Assembly: GCA_963920525.1 (NCBI GenBank) | Contig: OY986439.1 | Location: 2,177,001-2,241,000 of the forward strand | Length of the DNA: 64,000 nt | Direction of reading: 5' to 3' | DNA from: Dichetophora obliterata | Lineage: Eukaryota; Arthropoda; Insecta; Diptera; Sciomyzidae | Part shown: positions 44,760 to 57,568 of the stretch, piece by piece | Position numbering within the stretch: the first letter of the stretch is position 1 | Layout: every line of letters starts with the position of its first letter | Translations under genes and position numbers: made by a program | The notes under the pieces: generated by a model | Seen by the model: only the letters and a program-made list of their open reading frames with translations | Database searches by the model: none | What the model was told of the DNA's origin: nothing

Positions 44760-47139
44760 GTAAAGTTAAAATAAAAATATTCTTAAACATTCCATGACGA
44801 GGAAACGAAACGATGTAAAAGAAATACCGAGCCAACATGGTTTGGTTCCAAGTGTTAAGCTCAGCAGCTTTTGTTCAATCACAGTCCTTGCAAGCAAAGA
44901 AATCAAATAAAAACAAGAAAGCACACACATACACATGCGCACGCACAAACACATGCACACGCAATCACACAAAGTACAAAAGCCGTTAAAAGGATTCAAG
45001 AATTCTTGCAATGTCGCGCGTGCAAACATAATAATGGCGCCACTTCCGTTGCAACGCCAACACACACACACACACACACGCACAATGTTATGCACAAATG
45101 CACTTATCAGCACACACACACACGCACGCAAAAATTTTACACATGTGAATGTGTGAGTTGGCTCTGTCGAGTACACAACAACTGAAATCGGATTAGTATC
45201 AAGTGGAGGGCTGTAGAAAATTGTAACGCTTGCCAGGGCGAGAAAGTGGGCTGCACAGATGCGGTTGCAATCCACACGCACAAACAAACACTGCTCCAGC
45301 TGCACTAGAGAGACAACATCGTCTACTGTAGGTGAGACGGAATTGAAGTGAAGGTTACTTCAAGGAGACGATTGCTTGAGAAGCAAGAACTGTTCTTTTT
45401 CACTGCATTCTCAAGCCGCCCATCCACCCTGCAACCACATCCATCAAAGCAAAGTAAGTGTGAGTGCAAATGTTACTTTATGCATTGTAAGGAAAATCAT
45501 AACAAAATGCGTGTCATGTAGCAGTAAATCAAATAAATGTGTGTAAATAGGATACGGAACCGCATGCAGAAAAGGAGAAGGGGTGACCCTCACGCTATGA
45601 ATGTGCCTCAATTCCGGCAGAGACAGTGATCGATTCCACATGCCTGTCAATGTGGCAACACTGTGTCAGTAGTGCAGAAACACGTTATCAACTTACGATT
45701 GATTGCAAAAGGAGCCAAAGTCATCGCCCGTTAACCCGGCACAATAAGATCTAATTTTATTCTCCTGTATTTTTTTTTATTTCTTTTCAATGTATTTTGC
45801 TGATTTTTTTCCCATAGTATTTAGTATGATTAATAATTTTCTTCTCACTCGTTCTATTTTGCACTCACTCACTCAGATTTCGGGCTCCAAACATCTCCGA
45901 TTCGATATTGATTCCGGCACCAAAAAGCAACGCCCTGTGAATCACTTTGAGCGATGTACGAGATGTGTTTCCGTTTCCGGCGTAATTGCCAACATTTGTT
46001 TCATTTATGGTGCTAAGAAACAGCAGCAGCAGCAAAAACAACAACTCTGTCACTTTGTAGCAAGCTCACCCACAGACAAAAAAACCACCCACCAACGTGC
46101 CCTACGTTAATGGTGCCACATATCTAAATGTGTGTCAATGTGACAGCATGTGGCGCTTATGTGTTGACGTTCCCCAACACATGGTGCAAAATGATGATGT
46201 CTATTAAGCGGATATTGCCACTTCTTGCCGTTGCTGTATGCTGCTGTTGGAATTATAATGATGAGTTGGCAGAAATCTTCGTGCTTCATAAGAAGCAGAC
46301 ACACACACATGCATGCATGTGAATGGCGACAAGCGATAATGTTGCAAGTGATGGATGGACGCCTGACCCATTGCCGCAATAGTTGTAACAACAAACTTAA
46401 TTGTTGTAACATCGGACTGACAATGAGAAGATATGAGATGTTGTTGACACAATCGCCGATATGTTGCAGCCAAATACAAATTATAGCATTTCACATTCAC
46501 GTGCACCCTACAACCAATGCATCAAGACAGTTAACAGCAGAGAACTAAGTTGTGTGCAACTTATGTACTGCATATTGATTAGTTGAGAGTTCATTTTTAA
46601 TGTCCGAAAATACGCATTTAAACATGAGCATTAATTAAACAATCCTTGCTCCTTCATGTCAGAGAAAGCAAACCAAGGCAATTAATTTAACCTCAACACA
46701 GTTTCTGGAAATGATTGACGATGCAATCAGATTTTCTCGTTTTTACGAAAATTGTTTGTTTAGTCTATTTTGTCAGTAATTTAGGCAAGTTTTTATGGAA
46801 CAATTCAGAAAAATAAAACCCATCTATCTTTTGTACATTTATTTACGCTTAAGCTGAAATTTTCAGGTACAATAATTAGTGAGTAGATAAGTGAGAGGGA
46901 AAGGATTGGGAATCAGGATTCTCTCTGAAGTCTTAAAGTTGCAAAATTGTTATTGCTCTTGAATCTTGAATCTATTAATCTCTATCTTAATTTGAAGGTA
47001 CTGATATGATACTTACGAACAAAAGTCTCCAAGTGTCACTCGCAGATTTAAAGGTGTTATAAATACAATTTTTTGAAAACGAAAACAGGTTACTTTTGAA
47101 GTTTTTTTAAACTAAACATAACATAAGTTAAAACTAGTA
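44760..47139. other. GC-richer non-coding region with microsatellites
   Basis: (CA)n runs at 44920-44970, 45060-45080 and 45113-45130 produce a spurious 179-codon minus frame. CAGCAGCAGCAGCAAAAACA lies at 46020. The region 45.3-46.6 kb resembles intron or regulatory DNA of a fly developmental gene in composition. I found no exon supported by both splice sites and a recognisable protein. Confidence 0.45.
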
Positions 47140-47400
47140 AGGAATTGTCTTCGACTGGAACGAAGTTTAAATACCCCCTGTTGTTTTTTAGTTTATTCGA
47201 AGTCTTGAATGTTGCATTATTTTTGGTGACTTCACTTTTATAAGGCGTGGTTTTTATCCACATATTATTTCCCATTTGAAACTCAGCAATATCAAGTTTA
47301 ATCATTAATGTTTTTGGAAACAATAAAGGTTTTTCTATTATGATGACGTCACTTTGTATGAGAGATGGGAAGAATTTTTTATTTTAAATTTATTTATTTC
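47140..47400 (+). repeat. Dispersed repeat R, copy 3, left part
   Basis: TCTTCGACTGGAACGAAG at 47148 matches the start of copy 1 (TCTTCGACTGGGCCGAAG). AAGGCGTGGTTTTTATCC and CACTTTGTATGAGAGATGGG follow. The right part lies at 49.78-50.1 kb, beyond a LINE fragment and a Tc1 element. Confidence 0.65.
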
Positions 47401-47799
47401 ATTTCATCTACTGGATCACTGCCCTCATATATATAGTTCTAAATCTAGCTGAATCAAAAATTTTAAAGATATGGTAACAATTCAAGCAATAAATTCTTAA
47501 ATATTTCTCTATTTAACCAGAAATTCACCTGACTAGCAACAGAATTACAGTGATGTAAGCATTTAGAAATAACCTTATTCTTGCTAAAATTGGTTTAATG
47601 GAGGGAAATATAAAATAGCGGTTCCGAAGACCCCTTGTTTGTGCATACAAAGCGATCAGTTTCCAACAGTTCGGGACTTTATATCCTACCATCCAAAATG
47701 TCCCATGGAAAATAGTATAGAAAAGCTTTTTCTTCTTTGCTTTAACGATTGAAGTCCTAGCAGCTTACAACAAATATAGTAAGTAGGCATGTCCATATA

Positions 47800-49468
47800 C
47801 AGTGTTGCGCAAAACAATAGCAACAAAATCGGTACGCTGCAACAAAATCGTGTATCTTTTTAAATATTAGGGACACACAACAATGATTATAGGAACCAAA
47901 GCATATATTCATTCATCATATTAAAAACAAATCATATTCAAATTTGGTTTTATTTTTTTTTATTAAATTTAAAATTAATATGACTACATTCAGTTAGTCT
48001 GAGAGCAAAACAAAAGCAACATAATTAATATTTGGTGTAAGATCCATTATCCTTGATAACCGCTGCACATCAGAGCGGCATCGACTCTATTAAAGTAGAT
48101 ATGTTAGTATTAGGTATATGTTCCCAATTAAGTTTCAGGGCTTCATGCAGTGCAGTTTTATCGGAAAACCTTTGACCAGAAACTTTTGTCTTCAAAGTCA
48201 TAAAAAGATTTTCAATGGGATTCAAGCCATTGTGATTGTGCCGGCCAATCAAGGACTTGAATCCCATTGCTTCTAATGTAATCTTTGATGAGTTTTGAAG
48301 TGTGCTTCGTGTCTTTTTCGGGCTGAAACGTTTACTGAAGCGACATATTCCATTCTGAATGTGGTCGCATCTTGCTTTCTAAAATGTCATCATATACAAA
48401 TCGATCCATAATTCCATCGATTTTTTGAAATAGTTCAACTTCATTAAAGGAAAAACAAGTCCAGACCATAATAACACCGCCTCGTGCTTAAAATTTATTT
48501 TGCAGTTTCGGGCTTCAAGTCGTGTACCTGGGCGGCACCGTACCATGCACATCCTATCTGAATTAATCAAGTTGAACTTTGATTCATCGCTTAAAAACGG
48601 TTTTCCATTTTTGAACGGTCCAATTTAGGTGCTATTTTGCAAGACTGAGTCTACAAAATAATAAATTGGAACTCGTTGTCACAATTTCAGACAGAATTGT
48701 TTTAATTGTAACACCTCACCTTGTTTTTTATCCTTAGCTGTAAGCAAAGGTTTCTTTGCCGGTCTGCAACTTCTTAAATTGTTCTCAACGGCTCGTCTTC
48801 GAACAGTGCTGTGATGGATATCTAAATCAAGTGTTCGAAAAACCTCTTTGGATGTGGAAAATGGAATCCGTTTGTACACGCCACAAATGTTCCTGTCATC
48901 ACGCAGCGATGTCTTCCGCGGCCGCCTCTTTAATGAGCCGTTGTTACGTCTTTTGTAATGTTATACTTCTTTATTAATCTGCAAACTATTGACCGATTAA
49001 TATCAAACTGTTTTGCGTTAGATATTTGCGAATTTCCATTTTTATATTAGGAAGTAATTTGTAATTTTAAAGCTTCACAGTATTTATAGCGTGCCATTAT
49101 AAATTTAACAGTCAATGTAACAACTAGCACAAAAACAAAACTAAACTTAGATGTTTATGACTCACAAACATTACGTGCCTTACAATAAAGGAACTTTTAC
49201 CGATAATTCTTGGAACTTCTGTTTTCTTTTTACATTTTCAAGTATTGTTGCTTTTGTTTTGCTCTCAGACAAATTGAATGTAGTCACATTAATTTTAAAT
49301 TTAATAAAAAAAAAACAAAACCAAATTTGAATATGATTTGTTTTATAAATGATGTATGAATATATGATTTGATTCCTATTATCATTTTTGTATGTCCCCA
49401 GTATTAAAAAAGATACACGATATTGTTGCAGCGCACTTATTTTGTTGCTATTGTTTTGCGCAACACTG
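47800..49468 (-). mobile_element. Tc1-like transposon with ~222-bp TIRs, 1,669 bp
   Basis: CAGTGTTGCGCAAAACAATA at 47800 is perfectly inverted at the right end, 49468. The inverted repeats extend about 222 bp (to ~48021 and from ~49246) with few differences, ending in GCTTTTGTTTTGCTCTCAGA on the right. TA flanks at 47798-47799 and 49469-49470. Long inverted repeats put it with Minos- and S-like members of the Tc1 family rather than short-TIR Tc1. One transposase gene lies between the repeats on the minus strand, disabled. Confidence 0.93.
48070..49097 (-). pseudogene. Tc1-family transposase pseudogene
   Basis: The start ATG on the minus strand is at 49097 (MARYKYCEALKLQI...). The paired-like DNA-binding region continues ISNAKQFDINRSIVCRLIKK. 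Then frame changes: IPFSTSKEVFRTLDLDIHHS and VRRRAVENNLRSCRPAKKPL. LSDESKFNLINSDRMCMVRC carries the first catalytic Asp. The second-Asp block is damaged (QPEKDTKHTSKLIKDYI), and the third is split by a frameshift between IQVLDWPAQSQ and LNPIENLFMTLKTKV. The total of about 340 codons is right for Tc1. Stops and shifts exclude activity. Confidence 0.88.
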
Positions 49469-49779
49469 TAAGTATAAATATTACGCTAAGCGAATCAAGA
49501 AAACCTTCTTTGAACTCTTTTGACTCTGTGAACATCCACAGCATAAAAGATGACCTCCAAATAACGCAGGAATATTCCAGAAGGGCTCGGACCAGGCTCG
49601 AAAAAATAGATTTTACTGTTTTCGGGTCAGAGAATTCCTTGGAGTTTCTTTTTACCAAGCCAAGTTACGAGTTTTCCTGGATATAACATTGTCTCTAAAC
49701 ATCAAGTTAAGATTAAAACTAATTTCAAAATTTTAAGCCCATGTACTAGTTTTTCTGAAATTTAAGAAGATATTACTGG

Positions 49780-50095
49780 TTACATAAAGTTACTTTGAAT
49801 GGAGGTAGTCAAGGTTTTAATCCGATTTTTCTCATTTTCGAACTTGATCTTTATTTTTGAATTAAAAATCTCTTGTATTGAGTTTTTAACAATAGCTCTC
49901 AAATTGCGGCTGTTATCGTGATCACAGACAGACAGACAGACAGACAGATATACGGAAATTGCTAAATCGACTCAAGAGATGATGCTGATCAAGAATATAT
50001 CCACTTTTCTATATCTTCCACGCCTCCTTACCGGTGTTACAAACGGAGTGACAAAGTTAATGTTTCCCGTACTCATTTTTATATGCATGGTGGTA
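49780..50095 (+). repeat. Dispersed repeat R, copy 3, right part
   Basis: Contains GGCTGTTATCGTGATCACAG, a (CAGA)n microsatellite at 49926-49948, AAATCGACTCAAGAGATGAT, GATCAAGAATATATCC and CACGCCTCCTTACCGGTG. Because no mariner interrupts this copy, it shows the empty version of the site occupied at 3365-4665. Confidence 0.72.
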
Positions 50096-50412
50096 TAAAA
50101 ACCGTGGCAGCTATACGTAGGTACTTTGAGAAGTCAGTGATTTTTTTAATTAACCGCGCAGTAACTTTAAATGCAACATTGATACTGTCATCTACCATCT
50201 GTTAATTGACTACTGTGTCGTTTAGTATGTGTTTTACTGCCATTGAAAGCGGAGCAGACAGCCTCGTCGACGAAAATGGAAAAAGTTAATTTCGTGTGTT
50301 TATTAAGCATTATTTTTTGCGTAAAAAACCATGTCTGAAACCAAGAAAAGGCTTAACAAATACTAAGGAGACTCTGCACGAAGTTTCACGACGATTTCTG
50401 GCGTGATGACCT

Positions 50413-50525
50413 CTTTTGGGCGACCTGAACTTTGAGCGTCATTCGAGCTGATACAAACACAATGGAATTCAGTAAACCACTTGGTTTGAGCTCGAATGAC
50501 GCTCAAAGTTCAGGTCGCCCAAAAG
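50413..50525. repeat. Inverted duplication of a mariner coding segment
   Basis: A 37-bp block, CTTTTGGGCGACCTGAACTT and on to 50449, is perfectly inverted at 50489-50525, with a 39-bp spacer. In other mariners only the right-hand orientation exists (it encodes NDAQSSGRPK). The left arm and spacer are a reversed copy of the segment that should precede and include it. Confidence 0.9.
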
Positions 50526-50812
50526 AATGAAAGATCGTCTGATATTGGACGATCGGAGAATGAAAGTGCATGAGATGAGATGGCTGGGACTGTAGATACC
50601 TTAACTGAGTGGATGATACATCTCATTTTACGTGAGTTTCTGGACATGAAAAGCTATCCACACGATGGTGCCGCGATTGCTCACACTCGACCATAATCGC
50701 AGACGTGTGACCACTTCAAAGTAGTGTTTGGCGAGGTCAAACCACAATTGGAAGGAGTCTTTGTGTCGTTTCGTCACCAAAGACAAAACATGGATTCATC
50801 ACAACACACCAC

Positions 50813-51172
50813 ACAGTAAAAAATTTGAGGGTAAATTTAACTTTTTTTATAACATTTGTGTGGTATAAACTTTTTTTATTCCAAATAATTTATAAATTTT
50901 ATACCACTCAATATTATAAAAATAATAAAACATATATAATTTAAAAATTTTATATGGATATTATGTGTACATCAAAATATATTCTGGTTCGAAAGTAAAA
51001 AATTCACCGAAATCGGAAAATTTAAATATATAGTGGTTTCGATTGGTCTGACGAGAAAAATGGTCTGGAAAAATTTATAAGATTTGATGGTATAGCTTTT
51101 AAAACATTTTTGGTTTGGATTCATATGTACTCCAAATAGTATAAAATGTATCCTCATATTTTTGACTGTGTA
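50813..51172. mobile_element. CAC..AAAA-type MITE, ~360 bp, in the mariner
   Basis: ACACAGTAAAAAATTTGAGG at the left and the complement ACACAGTCAAAAATATGAGG at the right form the termini. It interrupts the mariner between IHH...TP and the EK..S.QW region. The junctions CCA/ and /AGAG leave no obvious target duplication. The interior is AT-rich and non-coding. Confidence 0.8.
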
Positions 51173-51535
51173 GAGATCGAGAAACCGTCACAGCAGTGGT
51201 ATTTTCCGGGTGAAAGTGCTCCAAAGAAGGCCAAGGTTGGTCTGTCGGCCAACAAGGTCATGGTGACAGTTTTCTTGTATGCATCCTAAGTCATTCACAT
51301 CGATTACCTTGAAAATGTTAAGCCGATCACAGCTGAATATTATTAACAGATGTTGTATGCATTTGACATTCATTTGAAGTAAAATCATAGATACAGTGCC
51401 CACCTACAATGATAACGCACCAGCAAACACGTCTGTAGTTGCCATAGAAAAAACGCATAAATTGGGTCTGCAAACTGCTACCCTTCCATCCACCATATTC
51501 TCTAGATTTGGCCTCCTGCAACTAGTGTCGTGTTC

Positions 51536-54500
51536 GATGGTAAAATTTACAATAATACATTTTTATTAGAATTTCATCTAACTCATCAAGTTCATCTAGC
51601 TTAAGTTTAGTACTAAAGAGTAAAAAATAGTACTAAATTATTTATTATTAAAATTATTAAAAAAATTATTAAAAATTTAGTACTAAAGAGTTCATTAGAG
51701 TGAGAAATTGTTAAGTACATTATGAATGGTGAGAAATTATTAGAATTCAGTGTTGATTAGTGATTACATTAATTTAGGATAATTCATTATTGTTTTAGGT
51801 TTACAAATTCAATTATTTTTAGTTATATTGATTTTATATAAAATGCAGTGACTTAAAAATAGTGAAAAATAGATGGCGCAAAAATGAAACTTTCGCTGAC
51901 CTTGAAACCTTTTATTTATTTCCTCTATCGCAGCTCCGAAAATCATTCAAATCAGTGAGTGAGGCCTGGGGATATTTCCGTGTTAGTGTGGCTTTTATTC
52001 AATAAATTGGTTTTTTGATTATTTGTGGCAAAATAGAATAAGTGGATAGTTTTATTTGTCTTCGCTTAAAAGGAAAGTATGCCTCGCTGTTAATAAGATA
52101 TGAATATTAAACAACACTGGTCACTTGCATTCAGGGTCATGATATGTTTTTAAAAACTATCATTTCAGAAAAAAATTGATATTTGGAACTAAAATCATGA
52201 AAAGAATTAGAACTTAAAGCATGTACTTTCAAAGTTATTATCGTTGTATTTGAAATGAAATATTGAGCACGTAATTAAATTAACAATAAAAAAAACAATC
52301 AAATTTACCAACACAATTCCCTAAAGAAAATAAACAAACTACATTTATTTTTCAAGCCATTTTCAAAACTGTTCAAAATTTTTAAAATTCTATTAAATTT
52401 TCCTTAAAAATTTAGCGTTTGAATTATCATACACAAAAAGGAAACCTCTTATTTATTTCTTTTTTTGATTTAATTTATATTGTCTAGAAAAAAGCATTTA
52501 CTACATTATATGTTGCTACAGGAATTAAAATCAATTGAAATAAATGACAGTTTTAATAATTAACCCGGTTTTGTACAATATTGATTAATTTTTAATGCTA
52601 ACTAAAAAAAAACGGAAACACTGGCAGAAACACGCTACCACATGAACAAATTTTTAAAATTTTAATTTATTTTATTTTAGTAACATGCAATCAGCTTAAA
52701 CTAGTTATAATTTTTTAATTTTAAAAAAAATAAAAATTGAAAAAGAAAAACTGGAAATCTTTCTTCTTTTAAAAAAACAGGTTTACCTGCAAAAATTTGG
52801 CAACACTGATTGCAGAACAAATATAGGCAAAGCGAAGACGAAAAGACGTTGTTTGTCTCACATAAAAAAATTCCGCCATATACTCTGATCAGGGTCTGTA
52901 AGGACGTACAATAGCAATAAAATTAGATATGAAACTGAAGTCCGAAACTTTTAGTAGCACTCAATATTTATCTCTGAAAAGATTGCAAAAAGGGTAGTAA
53001 AATACTGGAAGACTGCAAAAGACTTTTTTTTTTAAATTGCCAAAAAAACACCAGTTCGAAATAGGCGAATGTACTGTAATTTGTACTTATGTCGGTTGAG
53101 AGGTAATTCCCGAATTGTTTGAGATTTTATCAACACCTGAATCTCAAATTTTGGGAATGAATTGTAGACAGTACGAAAACCGAAGCAGAATTTTTCACGG
53201 CATATGGCGAAGGTATAGAGCAATGATAATCCACCTTTTTTTCCTCGAGCCACATACATATATTTGTAAAGTTACGTGGGCCGCAACACTATACTGGCAT
53301 GACGAAAAAAAAAAAAATCATGAAAACCCTCTTTGTTAGAAAACATTTTTTAGAATTTAGTCGATTCCTGTACACGTTGCTTGCACTATTCATACGATGA
53401 TTCACAGAGATGAAGCAAACGACGAGGTCGCCATCGGCTGCAATTTCATTTGAAAAACATAATCAGACGCAAAAAACATAAGCAGAAGCAAAAAATGACG
53501 GACATCAGTTTGGAAGGACATCATAAAGAAATCGAACCAATCTATGTTTGATCTAATATAAATATATTAGGAATATTGCATAACACCACAAAGAACATAT
53601 TGCAATTTTGATAGAAAACGTGTGAAATTCTGATTTTTCGAATAAATTTGTTTCTATTTTGACATCAACAAACAGTTATATATTTCAAGTTTTCTTCACA
53701 AGTATGTACATAAGTTCGTATGTTCCTCCATTTTATGTGGAACCAATGCATCAATTAATTATTACTGCATGCCCGAGTACTTTGTTCAGACAATTAAACT
53801 TTCATTTTATAAGTTTTGAAATTGCCATTTTAAAATTTAATTTCACTTCAATGCGTTCCCAAAACATTGACACAAGACTTAATTAAGAATATGTCTTCGA
53901 AGAAGTGGAAAGCTATTGGTCCCATGGAACCATTTACACAAGTACCACTCCTGATATGTATTGAGTCAAGGCATACATATGCCTGTATGTATGCGTTTGT
54001 ATGCATACGGTCATGTGCCATGCTTCTAGGACTAAAGCGATTGCTTAAAGAATTCCTTTAGACATGCATATTTGATAATATTGCAAAATTTTCGTAAATA
54101 TCAAAACAATTACAACAACAAGATATTCCAACAAATATAAAAAACGACATCATCAGAAGCAGCTTGCTTGCAACGTTAAACTAATTTCTGAAAATGTCGA
54201 CTCAGTTGGCAGAAACCGCATACAGCAAAATGCCCACAAATTGAACTACTGCAGACACGTGACAAGCAGAGCAGAGTAAAATACCAGCCGGCATGCATTC
54301 GGGCAGCAGGATATGTGGGCATGGCCATCATCTGCCCACAACATCGACAGTTTCTGGGATGCAACTTAAAGGAATGCATAGGCTCAGGCATTTCCTGAAT
54401 TGCATATTTGGCAAAATAATTATGCACTGCCTACCCAGTGTAGTCCATGACACTTGGAGTGTATGACAAAATTGCATATACTTCAGACAGCTAGCCATAC

Positions 54501-55521
54501 AGACAGACATACAGACAGACAGAAACAAAAACCGTGTTGGACGCGTTCCAGACTGCAACATAGCACATCACAGATAGCACAACAGTCTCCATCCAAAGCA
54601 AAAACAGTTGGAGCTGCTAACGAAGCCTATAAGAAGGCGCTCACTTCGACTGCCTGTCGTCTGCCGTCGTCTGCCGTCGTTTACCGTAAAGGATAAAACA
54701 TCATTAAATTTCAGTTGAATTCGATAGGCTTACAGCATCCTATAAATGTAGTATGTGTTTCTGTGGGTACACAAAGGAAATGGACTGTTGAGGGAAATTT
54801 AAACCTCAATTGAATTTCTTCGAAATTACTTTGGAGACACCTCTTGGCCACCACTGATACCGAACCAATCAACTTCAAGTAAGAGACAATCTTTTTTCTT
54901 CCCACATTCTGGGCAAGAGTGTTTGTGTGTCTTGAAACGTCAGAGAGCGATATCCTTTTTTGTGTGTGCATTAGATATCCTTCTTTACTTTACAGCAGTA
55001 ATCGAAGCATGTGGCAGATTAATTACTTCTGATTAATTGATTTTCCTCAGCATGTCCAAAAGATTTCCTGAGAGATAAAATCATCTTAAAGAAGAATTTC
55101 TCAGTCTGTGGCGGGGGACCAAGCTACTTGTTGCAGCATTAAATTCAAGAAAATTTGACTTTTTCTCGAAAGTGTAGTTTTTTCATTCCACGAGTTAAAC
55201 TAGTTTTGCAAAAAATAATAAAAAACATGAAAATAAAGGGGATTTTTATAAGCTCTTAGACAGGACAACACTTTTTAAATTATACATACAAAATTAAAAA
55301 TGCAATTGGGTTTTTTTATATATTTAAACATTTAGCCTTTCTATTTTTCTTAAATAATTAATTCTAACTTAATTAAATAAAAATAAAATTAATTTATTAA
55401 ATAAAAATAAAATAAAATATATATAAGCGAAATGGTTCCAAGTTTGAAATTTTTCTAAGTGTAGGATATTTCTTTGATCAGAAAATTTTAGAGTAAAAAT
55501 TTGCAGTAACTGGTGAACAGC
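51536..55521. other. Non-coding stretch with local repeats
   Basis: TTTAGTACTAAAGAG occurs at about 51606 and 51679. A GC-richer part at 54170-54690 contains ACAGACAGACATACAGACAG and a 10-bp tandem CTGCCGTCGT near 54660. Frames at 53659-54061 and 54176-54971 show no family resemblance. No TIR pair or LINE motif was found. Confidence 0.5.
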
Positions 55522-56212
55522 TACACTCAAAGAAATTTCCTTGGTGAGATTGATACAAAACATTTGTTTATCCCTAACAAAACGATATTGTCCAATCCAT
55601 TCAATTTTATCAAAAATGCTTTATTTTTTTGTCAATTCAAAAGAAACTTTATCCATTTTATTAAAAACAGTAGCAAATTGAATGCGTTGTTTTGAAGAAA
55701 TGGTTTTATTAGCTTGAAATATACGTGTGTTAATTTGATATAATTTATTTACGCTGACAAACTCGTCAATAAATCAGAATAATATTTCATAATTTTAATA
55801 AATAATATCAACAAACTACACTGAGGGAAATATGTGTTAAAATTATATGAAATTGTGTTCATATTAAATGAATTTGTTTTTTAAATAGAGCTTGAAACAA
55901 TTTTATTTAAGTTAAACACAAATGTTTTTAAAGTTTAATTTAAAACAAAAGTTTTTGTTTTCAAAACAATGTTTTTACACGGATAGAAATAATTTACTTT
56001 TATTAAGAAAAAAAAAGCCAACTCAATTCTACTAGCAACAAGTAGAATTTCACTAAACTTTAGTAGAAATCAGAAATTTGAGTTTTTTGCAACAAGAAAG
56101 TAATTTACTCAGATATCAAAAAAATTTTCCAGTATTTATATGCTTAATCTTGAGAAATTATTTTCGTAATGTTGTTATGTATATTATTTTAATAAAATAG
56201 TAACAGTTCGGA

Positions 56213-56285
56213 TGGCTCAGTTGGCTAAGACATTAGTATTTAGTCTTATTTTTTTTGGAATCTTGAGTAGTGGGATCAAATCCCA
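56213..56285 (+). repeat. tRNA-like sequence
   Basis: TGGCTCAGTTGGCTAAGAC is an excellent A box and GTGGGATCAAATCCCATC a B box with paired T arm (GTGGG/CCCAT at 4 of 5). The anticodon region is disrupted by a T-run. A decayed tRNA carried by the TIR element. Confidence 0.5.
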
Positions 56286-56746
56286 TCAGAAACATAATTG
56301 TTTTTATTTTCTTAATTGCTTTTAGATTTGTTTTGGTTTTTTTAGTGATTTCGTTCTATTTTTTTGCATTAATTTCTTATAATAGCAAAGTTAACGCGTT
56401 AATTTTCTTACTGTGTGCTCGTACGTTTATTCCTAAAGCCTGGTTTTCACTAAGTCAATTTCAATGACAACAATCACTGACGTCAGTATTCATCTTGACC
56501 ATATGACGTCAAATGCGTTTTCATTGAAACCCAAAAACTGACATAAAATCGAATGTCAAAGACTGACGTTGAATTTATGTGTCAATTGATTGCCATACTG
56601 TTTTCACTTTCGATGCTATTTGTGAAATGCCATCGGTTTGTTCAGTTGTGCTTTTTTCATCAACAGCTGATGTTTTATATTTGAGATTGTTAGAAAATGT
56701 TTCTTTTTGGTGAAATTTATAAAATACTGTTAATTTTATTAGATTA

Positions 56747-57568
56747 AGGGCCGCTTTCTCAATGTCCGGTTAAGCACTAATCAGAACTTTAACCAGCAGT
56801 TAGCAAAAAAGCCCTGTCTCAATCTTCGGTTAAGGTTGAACTGTCAGTTAAGTGCTGATTAAGTGCTGAATAATTCGAATCCGTTGTCAGAATTTCAAAA
56901 TTATAAAATTTTGAAATAATAGGGTTGCCACCTAATTATATGTCTTTTCAGTAGTTTTAAACGTCATTTATCAGTGTTAAGGGGTTGCTGATTCCGAATT
57001 TAAGGGCAGAAATTTAAACTTCAAGATGGTGGATAGGATTGCCACCTTAATTTTTTTAGTTTTATAAATATATATTATTAGGTGGCAACCCTATTATTTC
57101 AAAATTTTATAATTTTGAAATTCTGACAACGGATTCGAATTCAGCGACCCATATTTGGTGTACCATTTTTTTTTGCCGGCCCCGAATTTATAAAACTAAA
57201 AAAAATTAAGGTGGCAACCCTATCCACCACCTTGAATTTTAAAATTCTGATTTTAGATTCAAAATCAGCGACCCCTTAACACTGATAAATGATGTTTAAA
57301 ACTCTTAAAAATACGTATTATTAGGTGGCAATACTGTGGTAAAAATTTAGGTGGTAACCCTAACCTCCATCTTAAATTTTAAAACTGTGACATTATATTC
57401 GAAATCAAATCGGTTGTCAGAATTTCAAAATTACAAGAATTCGCAAAAATAAAAAAATCTAGGTGGCAACTCTATCCGTCATCTTAAATTTTAAAGTTTG
57501 ACAGCATCTTCGAAATCATTGGTTAAAGTTCTGATTATTGCTTAACCGGACATTGAGAAAACGGCCCT
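56747..57568. mobile_element. Inner TIR element with ~50-bp termini
   Basis: TTAAGGGCCGCTTTCTCAAT at 56744, followed by GTCCGGTTAAGCACTAATCA and AACTTTAACCA, is inverted at 57520-57571 with four or so differences. TTAA stands at both edges, so either a TTAA or a TA duplication is possible. The centre is a set of inverted copies of AGGTGGCAACCCTA-containing blocks. Confidence 0.82.
56873..57140. repeat. Perfect 64-bp inverted repeat in the nest core
   Basis: 56873-56936 and 57077-57140 are exact reverse complements (ATTCGAATCCGTTGTCAG ... GGGTTGCCACCTAAT). The 140-bp spacer (56937-57076) is itself found inverted, with differences, at about 57180-57310, so the order is arm A, block B, A inverted, B inverted. 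AGGTGGCAACYCTA occurs at least five times across 56.93-57.47 kb in both orientations. Confidence 0.88.

Larger units (their letters stand above)
47430..49690 (-). pseudogene. LINE RT C-terminal fragment, split by the Tc1 element
   Basis: On the minus strand, 49660-49480 reads LKRNSKEFSDPKTVKSIFSS, LVRALLEYSCVIW and onward. After removal of the Tc1 element, 47795-47690 continues CCKLLGLQSLKQRRKSFSIL. These are consecutive parts of the thumb/C-terminal region of fly LINEs (LVR..LEY..V.W and the LLGL.SL..RR block). LNREIFKNLLLELLPYL near 47490 is close to the usual end. The domain order and strand agree on both sides of the Tc1, so the Tc1 inserted into an existing LINE copy. Catalytic domains are absent. 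Confidence 0.8.
50276..51535 (+). pseudogene. mauritiana/SETMAR-type mariner transposase pseudogene
   Basis: From ATG at 50276 the pieces of a D,D34D mariner can be followed: TMSETKKRLNKY near 50340, NDAQSSGRPKE at 50500, and TKDETWIHH, which holds the first catalytic Asp, at 50795. After an insertion come ESAPKKAKVGLSANKVM at 51220, HIDYLEN at 51300, NDNAPANTSV with the second Asp at 51410, and HPPYSLDLASCN at 51490-51530. The last motif normally ends in Asp where this copy reads Asn and then stops. It carries an inverted duplication (50413-50525), a MITE (50813-51172) and many stops. TIRs were not identified. Confidence 0.87.

Noticed and set aside
44766..45305. 179-codon open frame on the minus strand
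   Set aside because: It is generated largely by (CA)n microsatellites, giving runs of Cys-Val-Cys; no domain and no codon-like composition.
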